From JAAFKA01 sp044348925 (GTDB taxonomy: Bacteria; Bacteroidota; Bacteroidia; Cytophagales; Thermoflexibacteraceae): DNA of 14,883 bases. The notes under the pieces are model-generated. The model saw only the letters and a list, made by a program, of their open reading frames with translations. It was not told the origin of the DNA and did no database searches. Both the position numbers and the translations under genes were made by a program. Below are positions 1 to 6,173 of the stretch, in pieces (the first letter of the stretch is position 1; each line of letters opens with the position of its first letter). Location: positions 1-14,883 of the forward strand of contig JBIKRY010000096.1 in NCBI GenBank assembly GCA_044348925.1. Reading direction: 5' to 3'.

Positions 1-758
1 TCCAAATGATACGCTAAAAACTCTTTTTGAGGGAGAAATTTATTGGGCAATATGATAGGTTTTCCTTCAAAATTCCCAAAAAAATTATTATAAAATGGTT
101 GTTTGCTATCTTTTTTTAATTCTTGCGAAAACACAATTTTATAATCTAAATTGATAGAAATTAGCCCAATATCGTAGGCTTTGTCATACATAGACGACAA
201 ACAAATGCCATTTTGAGGATTTAATCTTTCATTTTCATTTTTTGACCAAGGTATAATATGGCTTGCTATCAGTAATTCGGGTTTTGAAATTCCTGTAACT
301 GCACATTGATTTGTGTAGTTTGCTAATACCATTTGTCTAAAAATATTTTGATTTACTCTTGTTTTTACTTCTCTTATTCTTACTTCGCCTTTTTTATTTG
401 ATAATTCTAAATCATTGAGAATAGGAGCAAATTTTTCTTCAATCGTAGTGTGTTGTTTTTGTGCTAAAATTTGTTCACTTTCAAACAATAAATTATCCCA
501 ATTATTGATAAATTCATTAAAAATGGCTTTGGCATCTTTGCTACTTCCTGTCATTCCTTTTACGCCTCTTGCTTGATGATATGGGTCGTGGCTTGCAAAA
601 TTTGTTAAACGCAGAGTTACTGAACTCGGAGTTCTGCCGATTAAATTAGCTAATTCAATAATTTGTGGATTAGTTTTATACATTTTTCCAAATGGAATTT
701 TTACGTATAAATTCATTGCCAGAATTAATTCCTCTCTTGTCCAGTAATTTATTGCCAT
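1..758 (-). CDS. HNH endonuclease (restriction-type), C-terminus off the window edge
   Basis: An open frame runs from ATG at 758 to the left edge with no stop (252 full codons). The N-terminus (MAINYWTREELILAMNLY, then LIGRTPSSVTLRLTNFAS around residues 39-56 and DPYHQARGVKGM at 58-69) matches the N-terminal part, probably DNA-binding, of a widespread family annotated as HNH or putative restriction endonucleases. The C-terminal HNH_2-like part has C152, SHIIPWS (166-172, first His 167), NPQNGICLSS (180-189, Asn 183) and MYDKAYD (190-196). In relatives I recall, the last motif reads ALHDKAFD, so the third catalytic/metal His appears to be Tyr191. ATG at 758 shares its A with the TGA stop of the upstream 116-aa gene (TGATG), so the two are very likely translationally coupled. 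It is probably a DNA nuclease in a defence or mobile context; whether it is active is uncertain. Confidence 0.85.
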   Translation of the reverse strand, partial: MAINYWTREELILAMNLYVKIPFGKMYKTNPQIIELANLIGRTPSSVTLRLTNFASHDPYHQARGVKGMTGSSKDAKAIFNEFINNWDNLLFESEQILAQKQHTTIEEKFAPILNDLELSNKKGEVRIREVKTRVNQNIFRQMVLANYTNQCAVTGISKPELLIASHIIPWSKNENERLNPQNGICLSSMYDKAYDIGLISINLDYKIVFSQELKKDSKQPFYNNFFGNFEGKPIILPNKFLPQKEFLAYHL

Positions 759-1108
759 CAGTTCGTTATTTGTGAATTTTTCAATAATTGTATTGTTTCC
801 AATATTTCTTTTTTCCTTGTCAAATACCATTCATTTTTTGCATAAATTTTTGGTGTAACAAGTTCATTATTGCTATTTCTAAACTTCATTTGTGCTATTT
901 TATTGACACTTTCCTCACTAAATTGTGTAGGAAATGAAACATTTTGCAAAATTACTGCATTATTTTCGTCAGCCGAAACAGTCAAAAAGCCAACTTCCAC
1001 AATGAAACAGGCTTTTTCAATAATGCTGAACTCTAATTGAGAATTTATTTTGTCAATTTTATCTTGCAAATCTTTTAATGCTGCTGTTCTTTCTATTTCT
1101 ATATCCAT
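758..1108 (-). CDS. Unknown 116-aa protein coupled to the HNH endonuclease
   Basis: I do not recognise this family. The protein is soluble-looking with no signal peptide or membrane segment: a charged N-terminal helix (residues 1-30, possible short coiled coil), a hydrophobic stretch FIVEVGFLTVSA (about 35-46), and a charged C-terminal helix (NEWYLTRKKEILETIQLLK, about 92-110). It ends in TGATG, sharing one base with the HNH gene start, so the pair forms one operon and the small protein may be a partner, inhibitor or specificity factor of the nuclease; that is inference from layout only. The start is supported by the leader: a promoter-like element and the ATG lie at exactly the same spacing as in front of the 89-aa gene at 2984-3253, and both proteins begin M-(D/N)-I-E-I. 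Confidence 0.75.
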   Translation of the reverse strand: MDIEIERTAALKDLQDKIDKINSQLEFSIIEKACFIVEVGFLTVSADENNAVILQNVSFPTQFSEESVNKIAQMKFRNSNNELVTPKIYAKNEWYLTRKKEILETIQLLKNSQITN

Positions 1109-1152
1109 TTTAATGTATATTTTTCCGAAAATAACCTTAAAAAAATAACAAT
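1096..1152 (-). promoter_or_regulatory. Shared leader, copy A: promoter-like boxes plus palindrome before the 116-aa gene
   Basis: Read on the minus strand, ATTG (1152-1149) is followed 15 nt later by TATTTTCG (1133-1126), a near match to the TAnnTTTG -7 box, and the ATG lies 18 nt further on. TATTTTC-GG-AAAAATA (1133-1118) is an imperfect palindrome overlapping the -7-like box. Positions 1096-1134 match 3241-3279 at 34 of 39 bases. Spacing is shorter than the usual 19-20 nt, so promoter function is tentative while the duplication itself is clear. Confidence 0.5.
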
Positions 1153-1184
1153 TCCAAGAAAATTACTAATTAAATTTTGATACT

Positions 1185-1829
1185 TTATTTGAGTTGTTTG
1201 TTCCACAATTTGAGTTGTTTTTCAAAGTGTGTAGCAATTTGTTGTTTGTTTATTTTGTAGAGAGGTTGCAAATGATTTATATTTTCATCTTCTATGTCAT
1301 CTACAAAAACCAATGCTTTTTGAAACAAAGCCTTATGCAAACCTTGCATTTCGGCACTTGATAACAAATATAATTCATTGATAGAAAAATGGTTTTTATT
1401 CAAAACATACAAATCATAATAATCTCTAAATTTTGCCCTCAAAAACAACGTATTTATTTTCATTGCAGCCAATAAAGCAAGTTCAGCAATGTAAATATTA
1501 TTGTGTAAAGGCTGTTTTTTTTGCAAACTATTCCAACCGTTTGCAAAAAAAGTAACTTTTACTCCATCTATAATTATATTAATTTGCTTGGCAGAAAAAT
1601 CGGTATAGATAATAGAATTAAAATTGAGGTCTTGCAATGCTTGTCTAATCAATTCATTATCAAGGTTTTTATGCCAAGTAAAAAAGTCTAAATCTTCGCT
1701 AAGCCTGTGATTTTCATAAATAGCTAATGCCGAGCCACCCACAAAAGTAAAATCTTGCATCATAGGCAAAATTGCTAATTGCAACAATACTGCTTGAGTT
1801 TTAGGCAATAAGGCTGTTAAGTTTTTCAT
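1185..1829 (-). CDS. AbiEii/AbiGii-type nucleotidyltransferase (toxin-like)
   Basis: The 214-aa protein has the signature of the AbiEii/AbiGii nucleotidyltransferase family (PF08843): GGSALAIYENHRLSEDLDFF at residues 31-50, with GGS plus the catalytic pair D46 and D48, a third acidic candidate at D89 (IIDGVKVTFF), and the family's K124...R131..K133.RDYYDLY (135-141). Members I know of transfer nucleotides to RNA substrates such as tRNA 3' ends and act as toxins in abortive infection or toxin-antitoxin pairs; the substrate here is unknown. The start overlaps the end of the upstream DUF6922-like gene by 29 nt, which puts the presumed antitoxin first, as is usual for such modules. Length is near the shorter members of the family. 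All catalytic residues I can check are present, so it looks intact. Confidence 0.88.
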   Translation of the reverse strand: MKNLTALLPKTQAVLLQLAILPMMQDFTFVGGSALAIYENHRLSEDLDFFTWHKNLDNELIRQALQDLNFNSIIYTDFSAKQINIIIDGVKVTFFANGWNSLQKKQPLHNNIYIAELALLAAMKINTLFLRAKFRDYYDLYVLNKNHFSINELYLLSSAEMQGLHKALFQKALVFVDDIEDENINHLQPLYKINKQQIATHFEKQLKLWNKQLK

Positions 1830-2151
1830 AACGACTTAGTTTTTTTTGTAAGGGCTTGATATATCTTTCGGGATTTTTGATATTGAAAAAAATCTTTGCC
1901 AAATAATAATTTCTTGGATAAAATCTTTGGTCTGGAATAACCGCAGTTCGCCAAATTTCTCTAATTTCTTGTAACGTGAAAGCACGAAATAACAACAAAA
2001 TTTCCTCTACATCTCCATATAACAAAGTTTTTTCTATCAATAAATTATCCGAAATATCAGTTAATTTATGCACATCATAACTCCAAAAAGCCTGATAGAC
2101 AAGTAGTTGCGAAAAAATTTGTTCTTTGATAACTGTTTTTGATAATTTCAT
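1801..2151 (-). CDS. DUF6922-like small protein, probable partner/antitoxin of the nucleotidyltransferase
   Basis: This is a 116-aa protein without signal peptide or membrane segment. It has the pattern I associate with DUF6922: AFWSYD (21-26), SDNLLIEKTLLYGDVEEILLL (from residue 34, with GD at 46-47), then IREIW (63-67), RFYPRNYYLAKIFF (76-89) and NPERYI (93-98). It lies 11 nt after the Uma2 stop and overlaps the AbiEii-like gene by 29 nt. From memory, small proteins of this type are often encoded directly upstream of AbiEii-type nucleotidyltransferases in Bacteroidota, which suggests an antitoxin or adaptor that is not of the AbiEi type. The family assignment is by eye and the antitoxin role is inference from position. 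Confidence 0.72.
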   Translation of the reverse strand: MKLSKTVIKEQIFSQLLVYQAFWSYDVHKLTDISDNLLIEKTLLYGDVEEILLLFRAFTLQEIREIWRTAVIPDQRFYPRNYYLAKIFFNIKNPERYIKPLQKKLSRYEKLNSLIA

Positions 2152-2162
2152 AGCTATGTATT

Positions 2163-2753
2163 TTACTCCTCAAAAACCTCCTCTAAATTTATCTCCAAAT
2201 CTGGAAAAAGTACAGGCGACATTGTATCTTCTTTTACATACGTTGCTTTGAAAACATACTTTTCATTTTCCAAATAAAACTGTTCCACAGTATTTTCACT
2301 TGGGCGGACTATCCAATATTCTAAAACTGCATTTTCTTGATACAAAGCAAATTTGTCTTTTACGTCTGTTTTGGTGCTGCTTTGCGATACAATTTCTATA
2401 ATTAAATCAGGAGAACCAACGCAACCTTGCGTATCTAATTTTGACCTATCACAAATCACACAAATATCAGGTTGCACCACACTATAAATATCTTTATCTG
2501 TTTTGCCCGCAGGATTTTTAACAAGTTTCACATCAAAAGGTGCGTGAAACACTCGGCAAGGTTTGCCTCTAAAATGGCTAGAAAATTCTCGGTGCAAATT
2601 GCCCGAAACCGTTTGGTGATACCGATTTGGTGCTGCCATTTGGCGAAAATAGCCTTTTAAAAGCTCTATTCTTTCCGTAAATTGCCAAGTCATATAATCT
2701 GCATAAGAATATATTTCGTTGGGATTAAGCTGGTCTATCGAGGTTATTGTCAT
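2163..2753 (-). CDS. Uma2 family nuclease-fold protein (DUF820)
   Basis: The 196-aa protein is a typical Uma2 (PF05685) member, a PD-(D/E)XK nuclease fold common in multicopy in cyanobacteria and Bacteroidota. Visible landmarks are E30 (RIELLKG), H46, FDVKL (73-77), QPDICVI (94-100, D96), SPDLIIEIVSQSS (114-126, E120), K132/K134, Y138 and EYWIV (145-149). D96 and E120 would be the metal-binding acids; the usual lysine of ExK is not adjacent, as in other Uma2 proteins. It is the first gene of a leftward operon, 11 nt ahead of the DUF6922-like gene. Biological function of most Uma2 proteins is unknown; nuclease activity is inferred from fold. I see no convincing promoter between its ATG and the inverted-repeat element upstream. 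Confidence 0.9.
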   Translation of the reverse strand: MTITSIDQLNPNEIYSYADYMTWQFTERIELLKGYFRQMAAPNRYHQTVSGNLHREFSSHFRGKPCRVFHAPFDVKLVKNPAGKTDKDIYSVVQPDICVICDRSKLDTQGCVGSPDLIIEIVSQSSTKTDVKDKFALYQENAVLEYWIVRPSENTVEQFYLENEKYVFKATYVKEDTMSPVLFPDLEINLEEVFEE

Positions 2754-2796
2754 AGTAATTTTATTAATAACTTAAGTATTTTGTAATGTGCCTAAC

Positions 2797-2964
2797 GTAA
2801 TTTGCGTAGCAACCGTATATTCGCCTTTAGGCGAATGAATTGTAATTATAAAAACGAATATAGCTAAGTTTTATGAACTTTTAGTGCAAAATAACTGCGA
2901 GTTTTATTTCAAATTACCATAATCATTCGCCTAAAGGCGAATATACAGTTGCTACGCAACTTAC
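2797..2964. repeat. Inverted-repeat (MITE/REP-like) element with nested hairpins
   Basis: Two 42-bp arms, 2797-2838 and 2923-2964, are inverted copies with only two mismatches, separated by 84 bp of AT-rich sequence. Each arm carries two small hairpins of its own: TTGC-GTA-GCAA and ATTCGCC-TTTA-GGCGAAT. The core unit at 2819-2842 matches the one at 11281-11304 at 21 of 24 bases, so this is a dispersed family. There is no coding sequence inside, so it would be non-autonomous. I could not identify a clean target-site duplication. It sits between the Uma2 start and the 89-aa gene's stop and could also fold as a terminator for that gene. Confidence 0.85.
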
Positions 2965-2983
2965 ATTACCTATGCAAGTACGT

Positions 2984-3253
2984 TTAATTATTCTTTTGCA
3001 CAAAATGCTTTTTTGTAAGCACTTTAAACCCAATTTGATAAATATCTACTTTGTGTTTCTCACAAACTTCAAAACATTTAGACATCAAGGCATTGTGTTT
3101 TTGGGCTTCTTCTTCTGTGAATAATGGCTTTTTTGTGTTTTTTATGGTGTAATTTGCAAAATTATCATTAGGATGAAAGTATAAACTCAAATCATTTACC
3201 AACATCTGAAAATAAGTTTTTACATTTTCGGGGGTATTTATTTCTATGTTCAT
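2984..3253 (-). CDS. Unknown 89-aa protein
   Basis: A small soluble protein beginning MNIEINTPENVKTYFQMLV, with FHPNDNFANY (about 27-36), FTEEEAQKHNALM (about 45-57) and FEVCEKHKVDIYQIG (about 60-74). I have the impression of a small conserved Bacteroidota hypothetical family but cannot name it, and no function can be assigned. The frame is open up to 3301, but ATG at 3253 is preferred because it lies at the same distance from a promoter-like element as the start of the 116-aa gene, and the longer form would translate through that element. It is not in an operon: downstream is the inverted-repeat element and upstream a non-coding gap. Confidence 0.7.
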   Translation of the reverse strand: MNIEINTPENVKTYFQMLVNDLSLYFHPNDNFANYTIKNTKKPLFTEEEAQKHNALMSKCFEVCEKHKVDIYQIGFKVLTKKHFVQKNN

Positions 3254-3297
3254 TTGACTGTATATTTTCCCGAAAATAATAGAAAATATAGAACAAT
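3241..3297 (-). promoter_or_regulatory. Shared leader, copy B: promoter-like boxes plus palindrome before the 89-aa gene
   Basis: On the minus strand, ATTG (3297-3294) is 15 nt from TATTTTCG (3278-3271), with the ATG 18 nt further, identical spacing to copy A. TATTTTC-GG-GAAAATA (3278-3263) is a palindrome with perfect arms overlapping the -7-like box, as an operator might. Positions 3241-3279 match 1096-1134 at 34 of 39 bases, including the first codons of the gene. Confidence 0.5.
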
Positions 3298-3516
3298 GCA
3301 AAAATAGTTTTACTTATTATAGGAATATAATTTATGTAGTAAATATCTAACATGATTTTCGTAGTAACTTGTATTAGATATCTTGTGTTGTAGGGTATTA
3401 TACTAAAAATTAATTGTTTTTTTTCAAAGATGACATCTTTATGTTCTATTTTTTATAAAATTATTTTAGTTTTAGTATATGATGAATTGCTTGCAAGGAA
3501 TATAAATAATTTTAGG
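3298..3516. other. Non-coding gap with inverted repeats
   Basis: I see no gene here. The stretch holds three inverted repeats: ATATCTAA (3344-3351) against TTAGATAT (3375-3382); TATACTAAAA (3400-3409) against TTTTAGTATA (3470-3479); and, nested inside the second, AAAGATG-A-CATCTTT (3426-3440). The 3400-3479 unit could be a small non-autonomous element remnant, but no target duplication is evident. Confidence 0.4.
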
Positions 3517-3556
3517 CAAAAAAAAACGACTGCTTAAAAAAGAGCCGTTTTTTATC
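3517..3556 (-). terminator. Terminator of the DUF1573 gene
   Basis: On the minus strand, shortly after the stop at 3572, a hairpin with A-rich and T-rich flanks (AAAAAACGGCT ... AGTCGTTTTTT, one G-T pair in the stem) ends in a run of nine T. This is a standard intrinsic terminator shape. Confidence 0.75.
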
Positions 3557-3571
3557 TCATAAAAAATCCGA

Positions 3572-3985
3572 TTATTTTCCTTTTGCAGCTAATACTTCGC
3601 CTTTAATAGTCAAAATTTCGGTAGCACCTGTACTCAAAGTAACTGTAATAGATTTTGTAAACTGTCCTACTGCTGCTGCGTTATAGGTAGCTTTTACAAA
3701 ACCTGATTGTCCTGCTGGAATAGGCTCTTTGGTAAATTCTGGCACTGTGCAACCACAAGATGGTGAGGCATTTGTAATTACCAATGCAGTTTTGCCATTA
3801 TTAGTAATTTTAAATTCGCATTGTGCTGGTTTGTTTTGCTCAATTTTACCGAAATCGTGTGTGGTAGAATTCCATTTGTAGGTAGTTGCTGTTGCAGTAG
3901 TAGTGGTTGGGGTAGTGGTCTTAGTTTGTGCAAAAGCAATACCACCCATAAATAACATAGACGTTAATAAAATAAGTTTTTTCAT
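3572..3985 (-). CDS. DUF1573 domain secreted protein
   Basis: A 137-aa protein with a signal peptide (MKKLILLTSMLFMGGIAFAQ, likely cut just before Gln20), a Thr-rich linker (21-35), and one DUF1573 immunoglobulin-like domain: YKWNSTTHDFGKI (36-48), FKITNNGKTALVI (58-70), SPSCGCTVPEF (74-84, Cys77 and Cys79), and a closing ITVTLSTGATEILTIKGEV (from 113). The family is very common in Bacteroidota as periplasmic or surface proteins of unknown role; the CGC motif is typical. I chose ATG at 3985 rather than the longer frame opening at 4099, because 3985 starts the signal peptide and a good promoter lies inside the longer version. It is a single gene with its own promoter and terminator. Confidence 0.92.
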   Translation of the reverse strand: MKKLILLTSMLFMGGIAFAQTKTTTPTTTTATATTYKWNSTTHDFGKIEQNKPAQCEFKITNNGKTALVITNASPSCGCTVPEFTKEPIPAGQSGFVKATYNAAAVGQFTKSITVTLSTGATEILTIKGEVLAAKGK

Positions 3986-4025
3986 TGGATTTAAAAGTTT
4001 AATTGAGTAAATAAAATTCTTACTA

Positions 4026-4055
4026 CAAATATACGAATAGAATATATGCAACAAT
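4026..4055 (-). promoter_or_regulatory. Promoter of the DUF1573 gene
   Basis: On the minus strand ATTG (4055-4052), 18-nt spacer, TATATTTG (4033-4026), an exact TAnnTTTG -7 box. The ATG is 41 nt downstream, leaving a short leader. Confidence 0.75.
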
Positions 4056-4068
4056 GTTAAGAAAACTA

Positions 4069-4116
4069 CAAAACTTGTTATCGACTTGTTAATAAACAAT
4101 TCGATAACAAGTTTTG
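4069..4116 (-). terminator. Long palindrome after recA, probable terminator
   Basis: CAAAACTTGTTATCGA (4069-4084) and its exact reverse complement (4101-4116) enclose TTGTT-AATA-AACAA, giving a 22-position stem with one mismatch and a 4-nt loop. Following it on the minus strand is a T-rich tract (TTTTGTAGTTTTCTT, including the end of the arm). It lies 42 bp past the recA stop and just upstream of the DUF1573 promoter, so it probably ends recA transcription and insulates the next gene. Confidence 0.7.
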
Positions 4117-4158
4117 TTTTTATTTGCTAAGAAAATCTATAGAAATGAAAACTGTAAC

Positions 4159-5232
4159 TTATTCTTCTTCTGCTACTTCTACTCTTTGCACAACTTTTTT
4201 GCTATAAAATTCTTTGATTTTTGCTTCTAATTCGTCCATAAGTTCGGGATTGTCTTGAATAATTTTTTTGACAGCATCACGTCCTTGTCCTAATTTGTTG
4301 CCATTGTAAGAAAACCATGAACCCGATTTTTTTACAATTTCTGCTTCAGATGCCATATCAATTACTTCGCCAGCCTTCGAGATTCCTTCGCCATACATAA
4401 TATCAAACTCGACTTGTTTGAATGGTGGTGCAACTTTATTTTTTTGTACTTTTACACGAGTTCTATTTCCTACTGCACCATCATCTCCGTCTTTAATAGC
4501 TCCAATTCTACGAATATCCAAACGGACAGAAGCATAATATTTGAGGGCATTACCGCCTGTGGTGGTTTCGGGGCTACCAAACATTACGCCTATTTTGTCG
4601 CGTAATTGGTTGATAAATATACAACAGCAATTTGTTTTGCTAATAGCACCTGTCAATTTACGCAATGCCTGCGACATTAAACGTGCTTGCAAACCCATTT
4701 TGCTATCTCCCATATCTCCTTCCAACTCGGCACGTGGCACCAACGCAGCTACCGAATCTATTACCAAAATATCAATAGCACCCGAACGGATTAAATGCTC
4801 GGCAATATCCAATGCTTGCTCGCCATTATCAGGTTGCGACACAAACAAATTATCCAAATCAATACCTAATTTTTGGGCATATACTTGGTCAAAGGCGTGT
4901 TCTGCATCTACAAATGCGGCAATACCGCCTGCTTTTTGGGCTTCGGCAATGCAATGTAAGGTTAAAGTAGTTTTACCAGACGACTCAGGTCCATAAATCT
5001 CAATCACACGACCACGTGGCAAACCACCAACGCCTAAAGCAATATCCAAACCCAAAGAGCCTGTAGAAATAGCAGGTACATCATCTACTTTATCTTCGTT
5101 GAGTTTCATTACCGTACCTTTGCCGTATGCTTTGTCTAACTTTGCCAAAGTTAGTTCCAACATTTTTAATTTTTCCGATTTTTCTCTATTGTCTGTTGCA
5201 ACACTTAGAGTTTCTGATTTTACTTTTGCCAT
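4159..5232 (-). CDS. recA: Recombinase RecA
   Basis: Full-length 357-aa RecA, which forms ATP-dependent filaments on single-stranded DNA for homologous recombination and DNA repair. Walker A is GPESSGKTT (81-89), the catalytic glutamate lies in FVDAEHAFD (E111), Walker B is ILVIDS (155-160), the ATP-sensing FINQLR contains Q209, and loop L2 lies in GSPETTTGGNALKYYASVR (219-237). The N-terminus is extended by about 15 residues relative to E. coli, as in other Bacteroidota. A triple Cys (202-204) precedes the FINQ strand. The C-terminus is acidic (VEVAEEE). Two tandem promoter candidates lie upstream and a long palindrome downstream. I see no obvious LexA-type operator beyond the 16-bp palindrome at 5324-5339. 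Confidence 0.99.
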   Translation of the reverse strand: MAKVKSETLSVATDNREKSEKLKMLELTLAKLDKAYGKGTVMKLNEDKVDDVPAISTGSLGLDIALGVGGLPRGRVIEIYGPESSGKTTLTLHCIAEAQKAGGIAAFVDAEHAFDQVYAQKLGIDLDNLFVSQPDNGEQALDIAEHLIRSGAIDILVIDSVAALVPRAELEGDMGDSKMGLQARLMSQALRKLTGAISKTNCCCIFINQLRDKIGVMFGSPETTTGGNALKYYASVRLDIRRIGAIKDGDDGAVGNRTRVKVQKNKVAPPFKQVEFDIMYGEGISKAGEVIDMASEAEIVKKSGSWFSYNGNKLGQGRDAVKKIIQDNPELMDELEAKIKEFYSKKVVQRVEVAEEE

Positions 5233-5304
5233 TTTGTCGAAGGTTTATGTCTTGGATTATTTTGTTCTAATAGAAATTAAAATATTTTGTAGAAGATGTT
5301 TCTG

Positions 5305-5362
5305 TAAAGGTATATATTTTCAGTATATTTGCAAATATAAAATAAAATTCAATAATTACAAA
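5305..5362 (-). promoter_or_regulatory. Tandem recA promoter candidates
   Basis: Distal promoter on the minus strand: TTTG (5362-5359), 19-nt spacer, TATATTTG (5339-5332), an exact -7 match. Proximal promoter: TTTG (5335-5332, the end of the distal -7 box), 19-nt spacer, TACCTTTA (5312-5305), one mismatch. The distal -7 box is thus also the proximal -33 box, which would couple the two. Confidence 0.65.
5324..5339. promoter_or_regulatory. 16-bp palindrome carrying -7 boxes on both strands
   Basis: TATATTTGCAAATATA is a perfect palindrome in the recA-rdgB divergent gap. It gives an exact TAnnTTTG box to recA (minus) and one to rdgB (plus, 5324-5331). On the plus strand I find only a weak -33 (TTTCTG near 5299-5304). 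It could be a shared promoter core or a regulator site. Confidence 0.5.
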
Positions 5363-5397
5363 ATTATTACAATAAATATTTATAATTTTCCAAGTAT

Positions 5398-5982
5398 ATG
5401 AAAATCTGTTTTGCTACACAAAATCGCAATAAATTAAGAGAAATACAAGAAATATTAGGCAATTCTTTTACCCTCATTTGTCTAACAGATTTGCATTATA
5501 CAGAGGAATTGGCAGAAGATGGCAATACTTTTGAGACTAATTCTCTACAAAAAGCCCAATTTGTCTATAATACTTTCAAAATTCCCTGTTTTGCAGATGA
5601 TAGTGGGTTGGAAGTAGAAGCATTGCATGGGGAGCCAGGTGTAAATTCTGCTTTCTATGCAGGCGAAGCCAAAAACTATGCAGCAAATAATTTATTATTG
5701 TTAAAAAATCTATCGGGAATCAGCCATCGACAAGCACAATTTCGGACTTGTATTACTTTGGTGATGGATACACAAATACAACAATTTAATGGCATTGTAA
5801 AAGGTATAATTACAGAGGAATTGCGAGGAACAAACGGATTTGGCTACGACCCTTTATTTGTGCCAAATGGCTATGACAAAACTTTTGCAGAAATGTTGCC
5901 AGAAGAAAAAAATAAAATTAGCCACCGAGCAATAGCCGTAAAAAAATTAGTGAGTTTTTTGCAAACTTTGACAACAAAATAA
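5398..5982 (+). CDS. rdgB: RdgB/HAM1 family non-canonical purine NTP pyrophosphatase
   Basis: The 194-aa protein has the usual family length and motifs: substrate-binding TQNRNK (7-12), EDGNTFETNSLQKA (40-53), metal-binding FADDSGLEV (65-73, D67/D68), PGVNSAFYAGE (80-90), GFGYDPLF (147-154) and SHRA (175-178). It hydrolyses ITP, dITP and XTP to monophosphates plus pyrophosphate, keeping deaminated purines out of DNA and RNA. In most homologues I recall, the PGV segment reads GVYSARYAG, so Phe86 in place of Arg is slightly unusual. It is divergent from recA with a 165-bp shared promoter region, a reasonable partnership because base-analogue incorporation leads to recombinational repair. The first ATG of the frame is used. 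Confidence 0.96.
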   Translation: MKICFATQNRNKLREIQEILGNSFTLICLTDLHYTEELAEDGNTFETNSLQKAQFVYNTFKIPCFADDSGLEVEALHGEPGVNSAFYAGEAKNYAANNLLLLKNLSGISHRQAQFRTCITLVMDTQIQQFNGIVKGIITEELRGTNGFGYDPLFVPNGYDKTFAEMLPEEKNKISHRAIAVKKLVSFLQTLTTK

Positions 5983-6173
5983 TGTTTTTGTAGAAAATAT
6001 ATTATTTTGTTATCTATTTTGCTTGTTTTTAGCCATACCATAACAAAAGCTAAAAAAACTAATTGCTAAAATATGTATTTGTAAGAATATTTTTTACTTT
6101 GCATAACTTAGACAGTAGTACACTACTTTTAATCCAAAAAGTTGTTTTGTATCCATAATTTTACGACTTACTT

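Noticed and set aside
2472..2660. 62-aa plus-strand frame opposite Uma2
   Set aside because: Shadow of a well-supported gene, no features of its own.
3572..4099. Longer DUF1573 start at 4099 (38 extra residues)
   Set aside because: The extension crosses an exact TAnnTTTG promoter and part of the recA palindrome, and a textbook signal peptide begins at 3985.
4541..4996. 151-aa plus-strand open frame opposite recA
   Set aside because: It mirrors the codon pattern of recA, has no family resemblance and no promoter.
6025..6059. Hairpin GTTTTTAGC / GCTAAAAAAAC after rdgB
   Set aside because: No U-run follows on the plus strand, so it does not look like an intrinsic terminator; stem is AT-rich and may be chance.
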